From an uncultured Collinsella sp. (GTDB taxonomy: Bacteria; Actinomycetota; Coriobacteriia; Coriobacteriales; Coriobacteriaceae), in contig CALFDJ010000019.1 of the NCBI GenBank assembly GCA_937950325.1, positions 32,042-96,041 of the forward strand: a DNA stretch of 64,000 nucleotides, in the 5' to 3' direction. The position numbers and the translations under genes were made by a program. A model generated the notes under the pieces. That model did no database searches. It was given only the letters and a program-made list of their open reading frames with translations, and was not told the DNA's origin. Shown one piece after another: positions 1 to 8,631 of this stretch; position 1 is the first letter of the stretch; the number at the start of each line of letters is the position of its first letter.

Positions 1-380
1 TAACCTACACGGCCGATACGCTTCATGCCCTTCGCGACTTTTATCCGCCGCAGGTAAAGCTCTACTTTATTACGGGCGCCGACGCGATTATCGATATTGT
101 GACTTGGCATGATGCCGAACGAATCGCCGAGCTTGCTACCTTTATTGCGGCGACGCGACCGGGCTTTGATATCGATACGGCGCGTGCCCGAATCAAAGAG
201 TCGGGGCTGCCGTTCGACGTGCGCTATATTCAGATTCCGGCGCTGGCGATCAGCTCGACGAACATTCGTAAGCGAGTTGCCCGCGGCATGAGCGTGCGCT
301 ATCTTACGAGCGAGTCTGTGCTCGGCTACATTCGCAAGCGCGGTTTGTATGTCGATCTGGGCCAAGAAGATTTTGAGTGA
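1..380 (+). CDS. nadD: Nicotinate-nucleotide adenylyltransferase, C-terminal part (start lies before the window)
   Basis: The open frame runs in from the left edge, so about 125 C-terminal residues are visible. NadD adenylylates nicotinate mononucleotide with ATP to give deamido-NAD, a cytosolic step of NAD synthesis. The segment reads YFITGADAI near its start and ends with the family signature ISSTNIRKRV followed by a YLTSESVLGYIRKRGLY-like tail, which is typical of bacterial NadD. yqeK and rsfS follow directly, the usual nadD-yqeK-rsfS order. The first in-frame ATG at 99 is internal and not the true start. Confidence 0.93.
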   Translation, partial: TYTADTLHALRDFYPPQVKLYFITGADAIIDIVTWHDAERIAELATFIAATRPGFDIDTARARIKESGLPFDVRYIQIPALAISSTNIRKRVARGMSVRYLTSESVLGYIRKRGLYVDLGQEDFE

Positions 381-392
381 TGGGGGTCTACG

Positions 393-1001
393 TTGTCGGT
401 AGAGGATCAGTTTGAGGGCGATGAGCGCGCGCTGCTCAAGCGCATTCAAGAGCTGCTCGATGTTCGCATGAAGGATAAGCGCAAGCGCTATGTGCATTCG
501 CTGGGTGTTGCCGAGACCGCACTTCATCTGGCCGAGGTCTACGGCGTTGACCGCTTTGATGCCGCTGCTGCCGGCCTGATCCATGACTGGGACAAAGTGC
601 TCTCCGACGATGAGCTGGTCACGCGCGCTCTGCATTACGGCATTAAGATTGCCGGCTCTCCTTCCGCCGTGACGCCGCTTTTGCATGGCCCTGTTGCCGC
701 CTATGAACTTCCGCAGCTTTTTCCCGAGCTGTCGCCGGCGGTCTTTCAGGCTGTCGACCGTCACACCGTGGGCGCTTGCGACATGACGCCGCTCGATATG
801 GTGGTCTTTGTGGCTGATGCCATCGAACCCAACCGCCACGGCGATTATGCCCATGCGCTGCGCAAGATGGTGGGGGAGTCGACGCTCGATGAGTTGTTCT
901 TCTCCTGTTTTGCGCAGGGTCTGGTCTATGTGATCCAGTCCGGGCGCTATCTTTATCCCACGGCTATTACGATTTACAACCATTACGCCCAGCTGCGCTA
1001 G
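393..1001 (+). CDS. yqeK: YqeK-type HD-domain hydrolase (symmetrical Ap4A hydrolase family)
   Basis: This 202-residue protein matches the YqeK family of HD-domain phosphohydrolases, members of which cleave diadenosine tetraphosphate to ADP. Visible metal-binding features are YVHSLGVAETA (first His), LIHDWDK (HD pair) and later H-rich segments around LLHGPVAAYE and DRHTVGA. The start is TTG at 393, 12 nt after nadD, behind a GGGGGTC Shine-Dalgarno-like stretch. The gene sits between nadD and rsfS as in many Gram-positive genomes. Function is assigned by family; substrate is inferred. Confidence 0.9.
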   Translation: MSVEDQFEGDERALLKRIQELLDVRMKDKRKRYVHSLGVAETALHLAEVYGVDRFDAAAAGLIHDWDKVLSDDELVTRALHYGIKIAGSPSAVTPLLHGPVAAYELPQLFPELSPAVFQAVDRHTVGACDMTPLDMVVFVADAIEPNRHGDYAHALRKMVGESTLDELFFSCFAQGLVYVIQSGRYLYPTAITIYNHYAQLR

Positions 1002-1028
1002 CTCGGGCTGTCTAGAAAGAGGTATTCC

Positions 1029-1484
1029 ATGGCCGACGAGACCATGACCGACGAGCAGATTCTTGAAGGCGTGGAGCACAAGAGCTTCGCCGCCACGTCC
1101 GACCGCACTGCCGCCTCGCTGTCCGCGAGCGGTGTCGCCGCCGAGGATGTCGCCCGCGCCGCCGCGCAGGCCGCCTACGACAAGAAGGGCGAGGACGTTC
1201 AGGTGCTCGACCTGACCGAGCTTTCCGATGTGTGCGACTACTTTGTGCTTGCCACCGGTGCCAACAACCGCCAGGTCGATTCAATTGTCGACGAGATCGA
1301 GGAGAAGGTCGCCGAGGCTTGCGGCGAGCATCCGTTCTCCATCGAGGGCCGCGAGCAGAAGACTTGGATGCTCATGGACTATGGTTCGGTTGTCGTCCAC
1401 GTCTTCACTCCCGAGGCGCGCGACTTCTACCGTCTCGAAAAGCTCTGGGGTGACGCTCCCCAGCTCCCCCTCAACCTCCTCTAG
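1029..1484 (+). CDS. rsfS: Ribosomal silencing factor RsfS
   Basis: RsfS binds L14 on the 50S subunit and blocks subunit joining during starvation. The core starts near residue 42 (AYDKKGEDVQVLDL) and contains the family stretch CDYFVLATGANNRQVDSI and later WMLMDYGSVVVHVF, both diagnostic. The protein is 151 residues; the roughly 35-40 residue Ala/Ser/Asp-rich N-terminal part before the core is longer than in most RsfS proteins, though ATG 1029 has a good AGAAAGAGG ribosome site. It is followed by a strong terminator at 1531. Confidence 0.94.
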   Translation: MADETMTDEQILEGVEHKSFAATSDRTAASLSASGVAAEDVARAAAQAAYDKKGEDVQVLDLTELSDVCDYFVLATGANNRQVDSIVDEIEEKVAEACGEHPFSIEGREQKTWMLMDYGSVVVHVFTPEARDFYRLEKLWGDAPQLPLNLL

Positions 1485-1530
1485 TAGCTCATTTGAGACG
1501 GGGTTTAGCTACCCTCACGCATATCGCCGC

Positions 1531-1570
1531 GCAGGTGCGGTTTTCCGCACCTGCCCGGCTTTCTTTTTGC
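1531..1570 (+). terminator. Rho-independent terminator after rsfS
   Basis: A perfect 10-bp stem GCAGGTGCGG / CCGCACCTGC closed by TTTT is followed by a T-rich run (GGCTTTCTTTTT). It ends the nadD-yqeK-rsfS unit and separates it from the converging dinB. Confidence 0.85.
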
Positions 1571-1580
1571 CCAAAGGCGG

Positions 1581-2834
1581 TTAATCGTTGAAGCGGGATT
1601 GGCGGCCGAAGGAAAGGGCGGTGTCGCCGAATTTGTCTCGGACGGCGTCGATGGCGACGGAGAGGTCGCGGCGGTCGCTGGATTGGGCTCCGCGGTCATC
1701 GATCTCGCAGAACAGGTCAGTCTGGATGCCGCCTCGGTGGTCGAAGTCGCTCATGCCGATGCCCGCTAAGCGAACATGCATGCCTTCCTGCCAGATGTTG
1801 TCGAGCAGTTCGAGTGCAACCGCCACGAAGATGTTCTCATCGTCGGTCGGATGAGGCAGCCGGCGCTGTGCCGTACGCCCGCTGCCATACGAATACTTAA
1901 GCTTGAGCGTTACCGTGGCACCTGTCAGCCCTTGACGGCGCAGGCGGCGTCCCACTGACTCGCCCAACAGCGCAATCGCCGCCTCAATATCCCCACGCTC
2001 AGTCAAATCTTTCGCAAAGGTGCGTTCATTGCTGACCGACTTGACCTCGCGCTCTTCATCGAGGCTCGTGACTTCAGAGATTTCGAGTCCCAGCGCACGC
2101 TGACGCATGCGCTCGCCGTTGACGCCAAAAATAGAGGCCAAGGTGGATTCCGGTGCACGTGATAGCTCGCCGAGGGTGTAGATGCGCATGCGGCGCAGTC
2201 GCTCCTCGGCCGAGCGCCCGATGCCGCTCATGGCAGATACCGGCAGTGCGGCCAAAAAGCGCTGCTCGGTTCCGGGGCGCACGATGGTCAACCCAAACGG
2301 CTTATCCCGCTCGCTTGCGATCTTTGCGACCGTCTTGTTGCAGCCCACGCCAATGGAGCACGTCACTCCCAGCGCTGCCACGCGGTCGCTTATACGCCGC
2401 GCAACCAGCAGCGGGTCTTCGGGCGCAAAGCGACCCGGTGTGATATCGATAAAGGCTTCGTCGATGGATACGCGCTCAACGCGCGGCGTCTCCTCGGCAA
2501 GAATCGCCATGACCTGCGCGCTCACCTCGCGGTAGCGATCAAAGTGCCCGTGCGTCCAAATGGCTTGCGGGCACAAGCGCCGCGCCTCGGCCGAGGCCAT
2601 GGCAGAGTGCACGCCAAAGCGACGTGCCTCATACGAACACGTAGACACGACGCCACGCGAATCGGCGTCTCCGCCCACGATGAGCGGCTTGCCGCGCCAC
2701 TCGGGATGATCGAGCATCTCCACGCTCGCAAAAAACGCATCAAGGTCCATCAGACCCACCGCCGGGCCCGTCCAGGGAGGCGGTGTGACGCCCATGGCAT
2801 CCTCATAACCGTATGTATGTTCGCGTCTTTCCAT
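1581..2834 (-). CDS. dinB: DNA polymerase IV (Y-family translesion polymerase)
   Basis: 417 residues, read on the minus strand, facing rsfS. The Y-family palm motifs are present: MDLDAFFASVE (first catalytic Asp) near residue 29, CSYEARRFGVHSAM in the fingers, and VSIDEAFID with the Asp-Glu catalytic pair. A helix-hairpin-helix segment (VSAMSGIGRSAEERLRRM) and a C-terminal little-finger domain follow. It performs error-prone bypass synthesis of damaged DNA. The first 25 residues precede the conserved core, so the true start might be a few codons later. It stands alone, transcribed against both neighbours. Confidence 0.93.
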   Translation of the reverse strand: MERREHTYGYEDAMGVTPPPWTGPAVGLMDLDAFFASVEMLDHPEWRGKPLIVGGDADSRGVVSTCSYEARRFGVHSAMASAEARRLCPQAIWTHGHFDRYREVSAQVMAILAEETPRVERVSIDEAFIDITPGRFAPEDPLLVARRISDRVAALGVTCSIGVGCNKTVAKIASERDKPFGLTIVRPGTEQRFLAALPVSAMSGIGRSAEERLRRMRIYTLGELSRAPESTLASIFGVNGERMRQRALGLEISEVTSLDEEREVKSVSNERTFAKDLTERGDIEAAIALLGESVGRRLRRQGLTGATVTLKLKYSYGSGRTAQRRLPHPTDDENIFVAVALELLDNIWQEGMHVRLAGIGMSDFDHRGGIQTDLFCEIDDRGAQSSDRRDLSVAIDAVRDKFGDTALSFGRQSRFND

Positions 2835-2950
2835 GTCATGAGTATACCGCGCAGCTCATGTGGGGTGCGTGTATGTGCTTGCAAATCCCGAATTCTTGTC
2901 TAAGATATGGATTTGCCCTCGACTACACCGAAGAAGTTGGTCTCACGGAC

Positions 2951-2979
2951 TTCACCTGCCCGCGTCGATGGCGTATTAT
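2951..2979 (+). promoter_or_regulatory. Probable sigma-70-type promoter of the rpsP operon
   Basis: TTCACC and TATTAT are separated by exactly 17 nt and lie 57 nt upstream of the rpsP start. The -10 is good and the -35 moderate. Confidence 0.5.
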
Positions 2980-3035
2980 GTTCAAGTGTTTGTTTGTAGT
3001 TGCAGCCTAAAGCTGCTTGGTTGGAGGAGTTTCCT

Positions 3036-3377
3036 TTGGCAGTCAAGATTCGCCTTGCTCGTCACGGCGCTAAGAAGCGTCCGTACTACCGTGTCGTCGT
3101 CGCCGATTCCCGCGCCCCGCGTGACGGTCGTATCATCGAGGAGGTTGGCCGCTACAACCCGATGACCGCCCCCAAGACCATCAACCTCGACCTCGAGAAG
3201 ATCGTCGACTGGCAGTCCAAGGGCGCTCAGCTCACCGACGCCGTCGCCGCTCTGGTCAAGGCCGCCAACGAGGGCGAGAAGACCGAGACCGTCGTCAAGA
3301 AGTCCAAGAAGCAGCTCGCCAAAGAGGCCGAGGCCGCTAAGGCTGCCGCTGAGGCCGCTGAGGGCGCCGAGGAGTAA
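3036..3377 (+). CDS. rpsP: 30S ribosomal protein S16
   Basis: S16 is a primary-assembly protein of the 30S subunit. The start is TTG at 3036, 10 nt after a GGAGG site at 3023-3027; this gives the canonical N-terminus MAVKIRLARHGAKKRPYYR, whereas the longer frame from 3000 would add 12 residues foreign to S16. Motifs VVVADSRAPRDGR and EEVGRYNP are intact. The 113-residue protein has a Lys/Ala/Glu-rich tail (residues about 80-113) that is common in high-GC Gram-positives. It leads the rpsP-khpA-rimM-trmD-lepB operon. Confidence 0.96.
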   Translation: MAVKIRLARHGAKKRPYYRVVVADSRAPRDGRIIEEVGRYNPMTAPKTINLDLEKIVDWQSKGAQLTDAVAALVKAANEGEKTETVVKKSKKQLAKEAEAAKAAAEAAEGAEE

Positions 3378-3380
3378 ATC

Positions 3381-3665
3381 GTGCCTGAGGTTGACGCTGC
3401 ACAGCTCGAGGGTGAGGCAATGCTCTCAGATCGCATCGCCGATCTCGTCGAATATCTCGTTGTTCAGATCGTCGACGACCCGGATTCCGTGAGCCTTGAG
3501 GTCATCGATGGTGACGACGCCTCTACGATTGAGGTTTCGGTCGCCGAGGATGACGTCGCTAAGGTCATCGGCCGTCGTGGCCGTACCATCAAGGCCATTC
3601 GCACGCTCGCCCGTGCACTGGCCGCTCGCCTCGACACTGCTGTCGAGGTAGAGGTTCTGGGCTAG
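3381..3665 (+). CDS. khpA: KH-domain RNA-binding protein KhpA
   Basis: Small KH protein of the YlqC/KhpA family, which forms an RNA-binding pair with KhpB and affects cell-division mRNAs. The KH core VAEDDVAKVIGRRGRTIKAI carries the GxxG loop (GRRG). Two starts are possible: GTG 3381 has an ideal GAGGAG site six bases upstream and gives 94 residues; ATG 3420 gives 81 residues starting MLSDRIADLVEYLV, closer to the usual family length. I prefer 3381 for its ribosome site. It is placed between rpsP and rimM as in most Gram-positives. Confidence 0.9.
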   Translation: MPEVDAAQLEGEAMLSDRIADLVEYLVVQIVDDPDSVSLEVIDGDDASTIEVSVAEDDVAKVIGRRGRTIKAIRTLARALAARLDTAVEVEVLG

Positions 3666-3669
3666 GACC

Positions 3670-4191
3670 TTGAGGTCCCAGTACAAAAACATCGCCCGTG
3701 TGGTCAAGCCGCACGGAAGGAAGGGGGAGGTCCTCGCGCAGCCGCTGCGGGGGCTTCCTTCTGTATTAGAGCCGGGCATGCGCGTAGCCCTGACGCCGCC
3801 GGCGCTCAAGCGCGACCGCTTTTGCACGGTCGTGTCCGTCACCGATACGGGCGATGGCGATCTGGTCTCGTTTGAGGGTATTGACGACTTGACGGCCGCC
3901 GAGGGCATCACGGGATGCTATGTGCTGGCAAATCGCGACGACTTTGAGCTCGATTCGCTCGACGCTGCCTATACCGACCTGATGGGTCGCGAGGTGGTCG
4001 ACGAGCGCTTCGGTTCGCTCGGCACGATCGTCGAGATCATGTCCACGCCCGCTAACGATGTTTGGGTTGTCGAGGGCGATCGGTACGGCGAGGTACTGAT
4101 TCCCGTGATCGAGCAGGTTGTGCTCGATCTTCCCGACACAGGAACAATTTCCGTCCACGTTATGGACGGCCTGATCGATATGGACAAGTAG
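3670..4191 (+). CDS. rimM: 16S rRNA processing protein RimM
   Basis: RimM binds S19 and helps mature the 3' domain of the 30S subunit. The N-terminal domain opens with the family pattern IARVVKPHGRKGEV; the C-terminal PRC-barrel part contains DLMGREVVDER and later EVLIPVIEQVVLDLP. 173 residues, the usual size. The start is TTG 3670, only 4 nt after khpA, so translation is probably coupled. Confidence 0.94.
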   Translation: MRSQYKNIARVVKPHGRKGEVLAQPLRGLPSVLEPGMRVALTPPALKRDRFCTVVSVTDTGDGDLVSFEGIDDLTAAEGITGCYVLANRDDFELDSLDAAYTDLMGREVVDERFGSLGTIVEIMSTPANDVWVVEGDRYGEVLIPVIEQVVLDLPDTGTISVHVMDGLIDMDK

Positions 4192-4201
4192 GGAGGACAA
4201 C

Positions 4202-4960
4202 ATGCTGATTGAGACCCTTTCGGTCTTTCCCGAGATGTTTGAGCCCGTCATGTCCACATCGATCTTGGGCCGCGCCCGCAAGGCCGGCCTTTTTGATTTT
4301 AAGGCGTATAATCTGCGCGACTGGACGCACGACCGCCATCGTACCGTCGATGACGAGCCGTACGGCGGCGGGCAGGGCATGCTCATGAAGGTCGAGCCTA
4401 TCGCCGAGGCCATCGAGGCCATTAGCGCAGGGGGTCCCAAGCCCACGGTGGTGTTCTTTACCCCCTGTGGCGAGCCCTTTACGCAGCATGTGGCCGAGCG
4501 CCTGCTCAAAAGTGAGCGCCTGTTGTTTGTGTGCAGTCGCTACGAGGGTGTCGACGAGCGTGCGTATGCGTATGCCGATGAGCGTCTGTCGATCGGCGAC
4601 TATGTGCTCACGGGCGGCGAGCTTCCCGCTATGGTCGTTGCCGATGCCGTCGTACGCCTGATTCCCGGCGCCCTTGGTGACGAAATGAGCAACGTCGACG
4701 AGTCATTCTCGACCGCCGAGGACGGAGGACTGCTCGAGTACGCGCAGTACACCCGTCCTGCCGAGTTCAACGGCGAGGGCGTGCCGCCGGTGCTCGTGAG
4801 CGGTGACCATGCCAAGGTTGACGCCTGGCGCCGTAAGAATGCCATCGAGCGCACCTGCCGCTGGCGTCCCGACCTGATCGAGACGGCGCGCCTTACGCCA
4901 CAGGAGCGTGCGTACGCGCAGGAGATTCTGGACGCTTCGTATTCGCAGAGCGAGGAGTGA
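4202..4960 (+). CDS. trmD: tRNA (guanine-37-N1)-methyltransferase
   Basis: TrmD is the SPOUT-class enzyme that methylates G37 next to the anticodon using S-adenosylmethionine, preventing +1 frameshifting. 252 residues with MLIETLSVFPEMF at the N-terminus, DDEPYGGGQGMLMK, and the trefoil-knot cofactor loop SIGDYVLTGGELPAM. The ATG at 4202 follows GGAGGACA. It lies between rimM and lepB. Confidence 0.96.
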   Translation: MLIETLSVFPEMFEPVMSTSILGRARKAGLFDFKAYNLRDWTHDRHRTVDDEPYGGGQGMLMKVEPIAEAIEAISAGGPKPTVVFFTPCGEPFTQHVAERLLKSERLLFVCSRYEGVDERAYAYADERLSIGDYVLTGGELPAMVVADAVVRLIPGALGDEMSNVDESFSTAEDGGLLEYAQYTRPAEFNGEGVPPVLVSGDHAKVDAWRRKNAIERTCRWRPDLIETARLTPQERAYAQEILDASYSQSEE

Positions 4961-4962
4961 GA

Positions 4963-5526
4963 ATGGTTCCATCGCAGCATTCCGCGTTGAGGGGCGCTTT
5001 TGAGTGGATCGCGGTCATCGTGATCGCACTGGTCGCCACCTTCTTGATTCGCTCGTTTGTGGTCGAGCCCTTTGTGGTGCCCACCGGCTCCATGGAGTCC
5101 ACGATCGAGATTGGCGACCAGATCCTGGCACAAAAGGTGAGCCTCGAGCTCGGTCAGCCCGTCAAGCAGGGCGATATCGTGGTGTTTCACAACCCCGATG
5201 GCACCTCCGAGCATGATGTTCTTGTCAAGCGTGTTATTGCCACGGCCGGCCAGACGGTCGACCTGCAGGATGGCAAGGTGGTCGTTGACGGCCAAGCGCT
5301 CGACGAGGACTATACGACGGGCATGAGCTGGCCACTTTCGGTCCAAGCACCCGGCACTCAGGTAAGCTATCCCTACACCGTTCCCGACGGGTGCGTGTGG
5401 GTGATGGGCGACAACCGCGAAAACTCTGCCGACTCACGCTACTTTGGTCCCGTCGATCGCTCTGATTTGATTGCTGTGGCACTCGTTCGCTACTGGCCGC
5501 TCAACCGCATCGGCGCTATCGACTAA
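4963..5526 (+). CDS. lepB: Signal peptidase I
   Basis: Membrane-anchored serine protease that removes signal peptides on the outer face of the membrane. One N-terminal membrane helix (about residues 11-30, FEWIAVIVIALVATFLI) precedes the catalytic Ser in PTGSMESTIEIGD and the catalytic Lys in VLVKRVIATAGQ; the GDNRENSADSRYFGP box is also present. Start ATG 4963 with GCGAGGAG upstream; GTG 4957 in the trmD overlap is the alternative. 187 residues, normal for Gram-positive type I peptidases. Confidence 0.94.
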   Translation: MVPSQHSALRGAFEWIAVIVIALVATFLIRSFVVEPFVVPTGSMESTIEIGDQILAQKVSLELGQPVKQGDIVVFHNPDGTSEHDVLVKRVIATAGQTVDLQDGKVVVDGQALDEDYTTGMSWPLSVQAPGTQVSYPYTVPDGCVWVMGDNRENSADSRYFGPVDRSDLIAVALVRYWPLNRIGAID

Positions 5527-5533
5527 AAACCGC

Positions 5534-5539
5534 TATAGT
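5534..5539 (+). promoter_or_regulatory. Possible -10 element of the glyQS operon
   Basis: TATAGT lies 46 nt before the glyQ start in the short gap after lepB. No convincing -35 is visible at the right spacing. The same TATAGT hexamer recurs upstream of ppdK, rpmB and rpsT. Confidence 0.35.
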
Positions 5540-5585
5540 ACAGTACCTAACCGTGTAATCGTTTCGACGAGGGGATATTAGAGGC

Positions 5586-6497
5586 ATGAACGCTTCATCG
5601 CTTTCCTTCCAAGACATCATCCTGCGCCTCCAGCAGTACTGGGGCGAGCAGGGCTGCGTCATTATGCAGCCCTATGACTCCGAGGTCGGTGCCGGTACCT
5701 TCCATACCGCGACCACGCTGCGCTCGCTCGGTCCCGCCGAGTGGCGCACCTGCTATGCGCAGCCTTGCCGCCGTCCCGCCGACGGCCGCTACGGCGAGAA
5801 CCCCAACCGCATGCAGCACTACTATCAGTTCCAGGTGCTCATCAAGCCGTCGCCGGTCAACGCCCAGGAGCTCTACCTGGGGTCTCTTGCCGCCATTGGC
5901 CTGGACCCCAACGACCATGACGTCCGCTTTGTCGAGGACGACTGGGAGAGCCCGACGCTCGGCGCCTGGGGCCTTGGCTGGGAGGTCTGGCTCAACGGCA
6001 TGGAGGTCACGCAGTTTACGTACTTCCAGCAGGTGGGCGGCATCGAGGTCGACCCCGTGCCCGTCGAGATCACCTATGGCCTGGAGCGTATCGCCATGTA
6101 CGCTCAGGGCGTCAACTCCGTTTACGACCTGGTGTGGAGCTATCTGCCCGACGGAACGCCCATGACCTATGGCGACGTGTTCCTCGAGAACGAGCGCGAG
6201 TTCAGTGCCTATAACTTTGAGGTCGCCAACGTCGAGATGATGCGTCAGAAGTTTGACGACTACGAGGCCGAGTGCCACTCCTGCCTGGAGCGCAAGCTGC
6301 CGCTGCCGGCGTACGACTGTGTCATGAAGTGCAGCCACGCCTTCAACCTGCTCGATGCCCGCGGCGCCCTGTCCGCAGTCGAGCGTGCCAACTACATCCT
6401 GCGCGTCCGCGCCGTCGCCAAGGCGTGCTGCGAGGCCTATATGGCCGAGGTCGCCGGAGTCAACGAGAATGCCGACCAGGAAGGCGAGGTGGCGTAA
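5586..6497 (+). CDS. glyQ: Glycyl-tRNA synthetase alpha subunit
   Basis: Catalytic subunit of the heterotetrameric (alpha2beta2) bacterial glycyl-tRNA synthetase, which charges tRNA-Gly. 303 residues with the class II aminoacylation signatures YWGEQGCVIMQPYDSEVGAG and TLRSLGPAEW near the N-terminus, and YAQPCRRPADGRYGENPNR, all diagnostic for GlyQ. It is followed 3 nt later by glyS, the expected pair. Confidence 0.97.
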   Translation: MNASSLSFQDIILRLQQYWGEQGCVIMQPYDSEVGAGTFHTATTLRSLGPAEWRTCYAQPCRRPADGRYGENPNRMQHYYQFQVLIKPSPVNAQELYLGSLAAIGLDPNDHDVRFVEDDWESPTLGAWGLGWEVWLNGMEVTQFTYFQQVGGIEVDPVPVEITYGLERIAMYAQGVNSVYDLVWSYLPDGTPMTYGDVFLENEREFSAYNFEVANVEMMRQKFDDYEAECHSCLERKLPLPAYDCVMKCSHAFNLLDARGALSAVERANYILRVRAVAKACCEAYMAEVAGVNENADQEGEVA

Positions 6498-6500
6498 GCC

Positions 6501-8597
6501 ATGGCAGACGCTAAGGATTTCCTGTTTGAGATCGGTACGGAGGAAATGCCCTCTGCACCGCTGAACAATGCCGTCAAGCAGCTTGGCACCATGATCGCCA
6601 AGGGTCTCGACGAGGCCGGTCTGGCCCACGGCGAGGTCCGCGTGATCTCGAGCCCGCGCCGCCTGGCTGCGCTCGTTGCCGACGTCGCCACCGCGACCGA
6701 CGAGGTTCACGAGGTCAAGCGCGGCCCCGCGGCAAACATTGCCTTTGATGCCGACGGTAACGCCACCAAGGCCGCCCAGGGCTTTGCCCGCAAGTGCGGT
6801 GTGGCTGCCGAGGACCTGGTCCGTCGCGAGGACACCGACGGCCGCGAGTACGTGTTCGCCGAGAAGAACATTCCCTCCGCTCCGGCTACGCCGATCCTGA
6901 CGTCTCTGTGCGAGAAGACTATCGCCGGCCTGCAGTGGCCCAACTACCGCAGCCAGCGCTGGGGCCACGAGCACGCTACGTTTGTTCGTCCGGTCCGTTG
7001 GATCTGCTGCCTTTTGGGTGAGGACGTCGTGCCCGTGTCGTTTGCCGATGTGACGAGTAGCAATACCACGCGCGGACATCGCGTTCTGGGCCCCGGTGAC
7101 CATGTGGTCGCCAGCCCCGCCGTCTACGAGCAGGTGCTCGAGGACGCCGGCGTGCTCTCTGCCGAGCGTCGTCGCGAGGCCATCCTTGCCGGTATCGCCG
7201 AGGTCGAGGCTGCGCGCCCCGGCTGCCATGTCGACACGCCTAAGAAGGTCTTTGAGGAGGTCATTAACCTCTGCGAGTGGCCGACGGTGCTTGTCGGTAC
7301 CTTCGATGAGGAGTTCCTCAAGGTCCCGCACGAGATCATCTGCGAGTCCATGCTCACCAACCAGCGCTACTTCCCGATTTATGACGGCGAGGGCAAGCTC
7401 ACGCGTGAGTTCGTAGTCGTCTCCAACAGCAAGCCCGAGAATGCCGAGCGCGTGATCGACGGCAACGAGCGCGTCGTGCGCGCCCGTCTGGACGACGCCA
7501 AGTTCTTCTATGAGGAGGACCTGAAGATCTCCCTTGACGAGTTCCGCGAGCGTCTGGCCAAGGTCGCCTTCCAGGAGAAGCTCGGTAGCGTGCTCGCCAA
7601 GTCCGAGCGTATTGAGCAGCTCGCGCTCGCCATCGCCCGCGAGGCTCACCTGGGTGCCCATCTGGCCGCCGATGCGGCTCGCGCCGCTCACCTGTGCAAG
7701 GCCGACCTGGTGTCTAACGCCGTCGTCGAGTTCACGAGCCAGCAGGGCGTGATGGGCGGTTACTACGCCATCGCGATGGGGGAGAACGACGAGGTCGCCC
7801 ATGCTATCCGCGATCATTATCGTCCCCGCTTTGCCGGCGATGATCTGCCCGAGGGCACCGCTGGCTGCATCGTGGCCTGTGCTGACAAGCTCGATACCAT
7901 TGCCGGTATCTTTGCCATCGGCGAGCCCCCGACCGGCTCCTCCGACCCCTATGCGCTGCGTCGTGCCGCTATCGGCATCATCAACATCCTGCGCGACCGC
8001 CTGCCGATCGACCCCACGTCGCTCATCGACTTTGCGCTCGAGCTCTATAGTGAGCAGGGTATTGAGTTTGACGCCGCCGAAGTCGCCCAGCAGGTTCGCG
8101 ACTTCTTCCATGGCCGCCTGGTGAGCATGGCCCGCGACGAGAAGATCCCGGCCGATACCGTTGCCGCCGTCTCTGCGGTGCACATCATCGCCCCGTCCGT
8201 CTTCTTCGCCCGCTGCGCCGCCCTCGACGAGGCTCGCAAGAACGACGCCGAGACCTTTGACAACCTGGCGACGGCCTATGCCCGTGCCGCGCATATCTCC
8301 AAGCCCGAGCTGGGCGCGGAGTACGACCGCGCCCTGATGGGCGAGGTCGAGCTCGCGCTTGCCGATGCCTCCGAGGCTGCTCAGACCGCTGTCGACGCCG
8401 CCCTTGCTGCCGAGGATTACCCGGCCGCATTTGCGGCCCTTGCCGCCCTGCGCGCCCCCATCGACCGCTTCTTCGATGAGGTTATGGTCATGGACAAGGA
8501 CGAGCAGCTCCGCGATAATCGCCTTAAGCTGCTCAACCGCTTCGAGGCCGTTTTCTCCGGCATTGCCAACATCGGTGAGCTTGCCCGCAAAAAGTAA
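6501..8597 (+). CDS. glyS: Glycyl-tRNA synthetase beta subunit
   Basis: Large tRNA-binding subunit paired with GlyQ. 698 residues, typical length. The N-terminus reads DFLFEIGTEEMPSAPL, the family hallmark; an HD-like region and the C-terminal DALR-type anticodon domain (FFDEVMVMDKDEQLRDNRL) are recognisable. It starts at ATG 6501, 3 nt after glyQ. Confidence 0.97.
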   Translation: MADAKDFLFEIGTEEMPSAPLNNAVKQLGTMIAKGLDEAGLAHGEVRVISSPRRLAALVADVATATDEVHEVKRGPAANIAFDADGNATKAAQGFARKCGVAAEDLVRREDTDGREYVFAEKNIPSAPATPILTSLCEKTIAGLQWPNYRSQRWGHEHATFVRPVRWICCLLGEDVVPVSFADVTSSNTTRGHRVLGPGDHVVASPAVYEQVLEDAGVLSAERRREAILAGIAEVEAARPGCHVDTPKKVFEEVINLCEWPTVLVGTFDEEFLKVPHEIICESMLTNQRYFPIYDGEGKLTREFVVVSNSKPENAERVIDGNERVVRARLDDAKFFYEEDLKISLDEFRERLAKVAFQEKLGSVLAKSERIEQLALAIAREAHLGAHLAADAARAAHLCKADLVSNAVVEFTSQQGVMGGYYAIAMGENDEVAHAIRDHYRPRFAGDDLPEGTAGCIVACADKLDTIAGIFAIGEPPTGSSDPYALRRAAIGIINILRDRLPIDPTSLIDFALELYSEQGIEFDAAEVAQQVRDFFHGRLVSMARDEKIPADTVAAVSAVHIIAPSVFFARCAALDEARKNDAETFDNLATAYARAAHISKPELGAEYDRALMGEVELALADASEAAQTAVDAALAAEDYPAAFAALAALRAPIDRFFDEVMVMDKDEQLRDNRLKLLNRFEAVFSGIANIGELARKK

Positions 8598-8631
8598 GCC
8601 AGCCTGCGCGTAAGCGCAAAAGGAGCCCCGC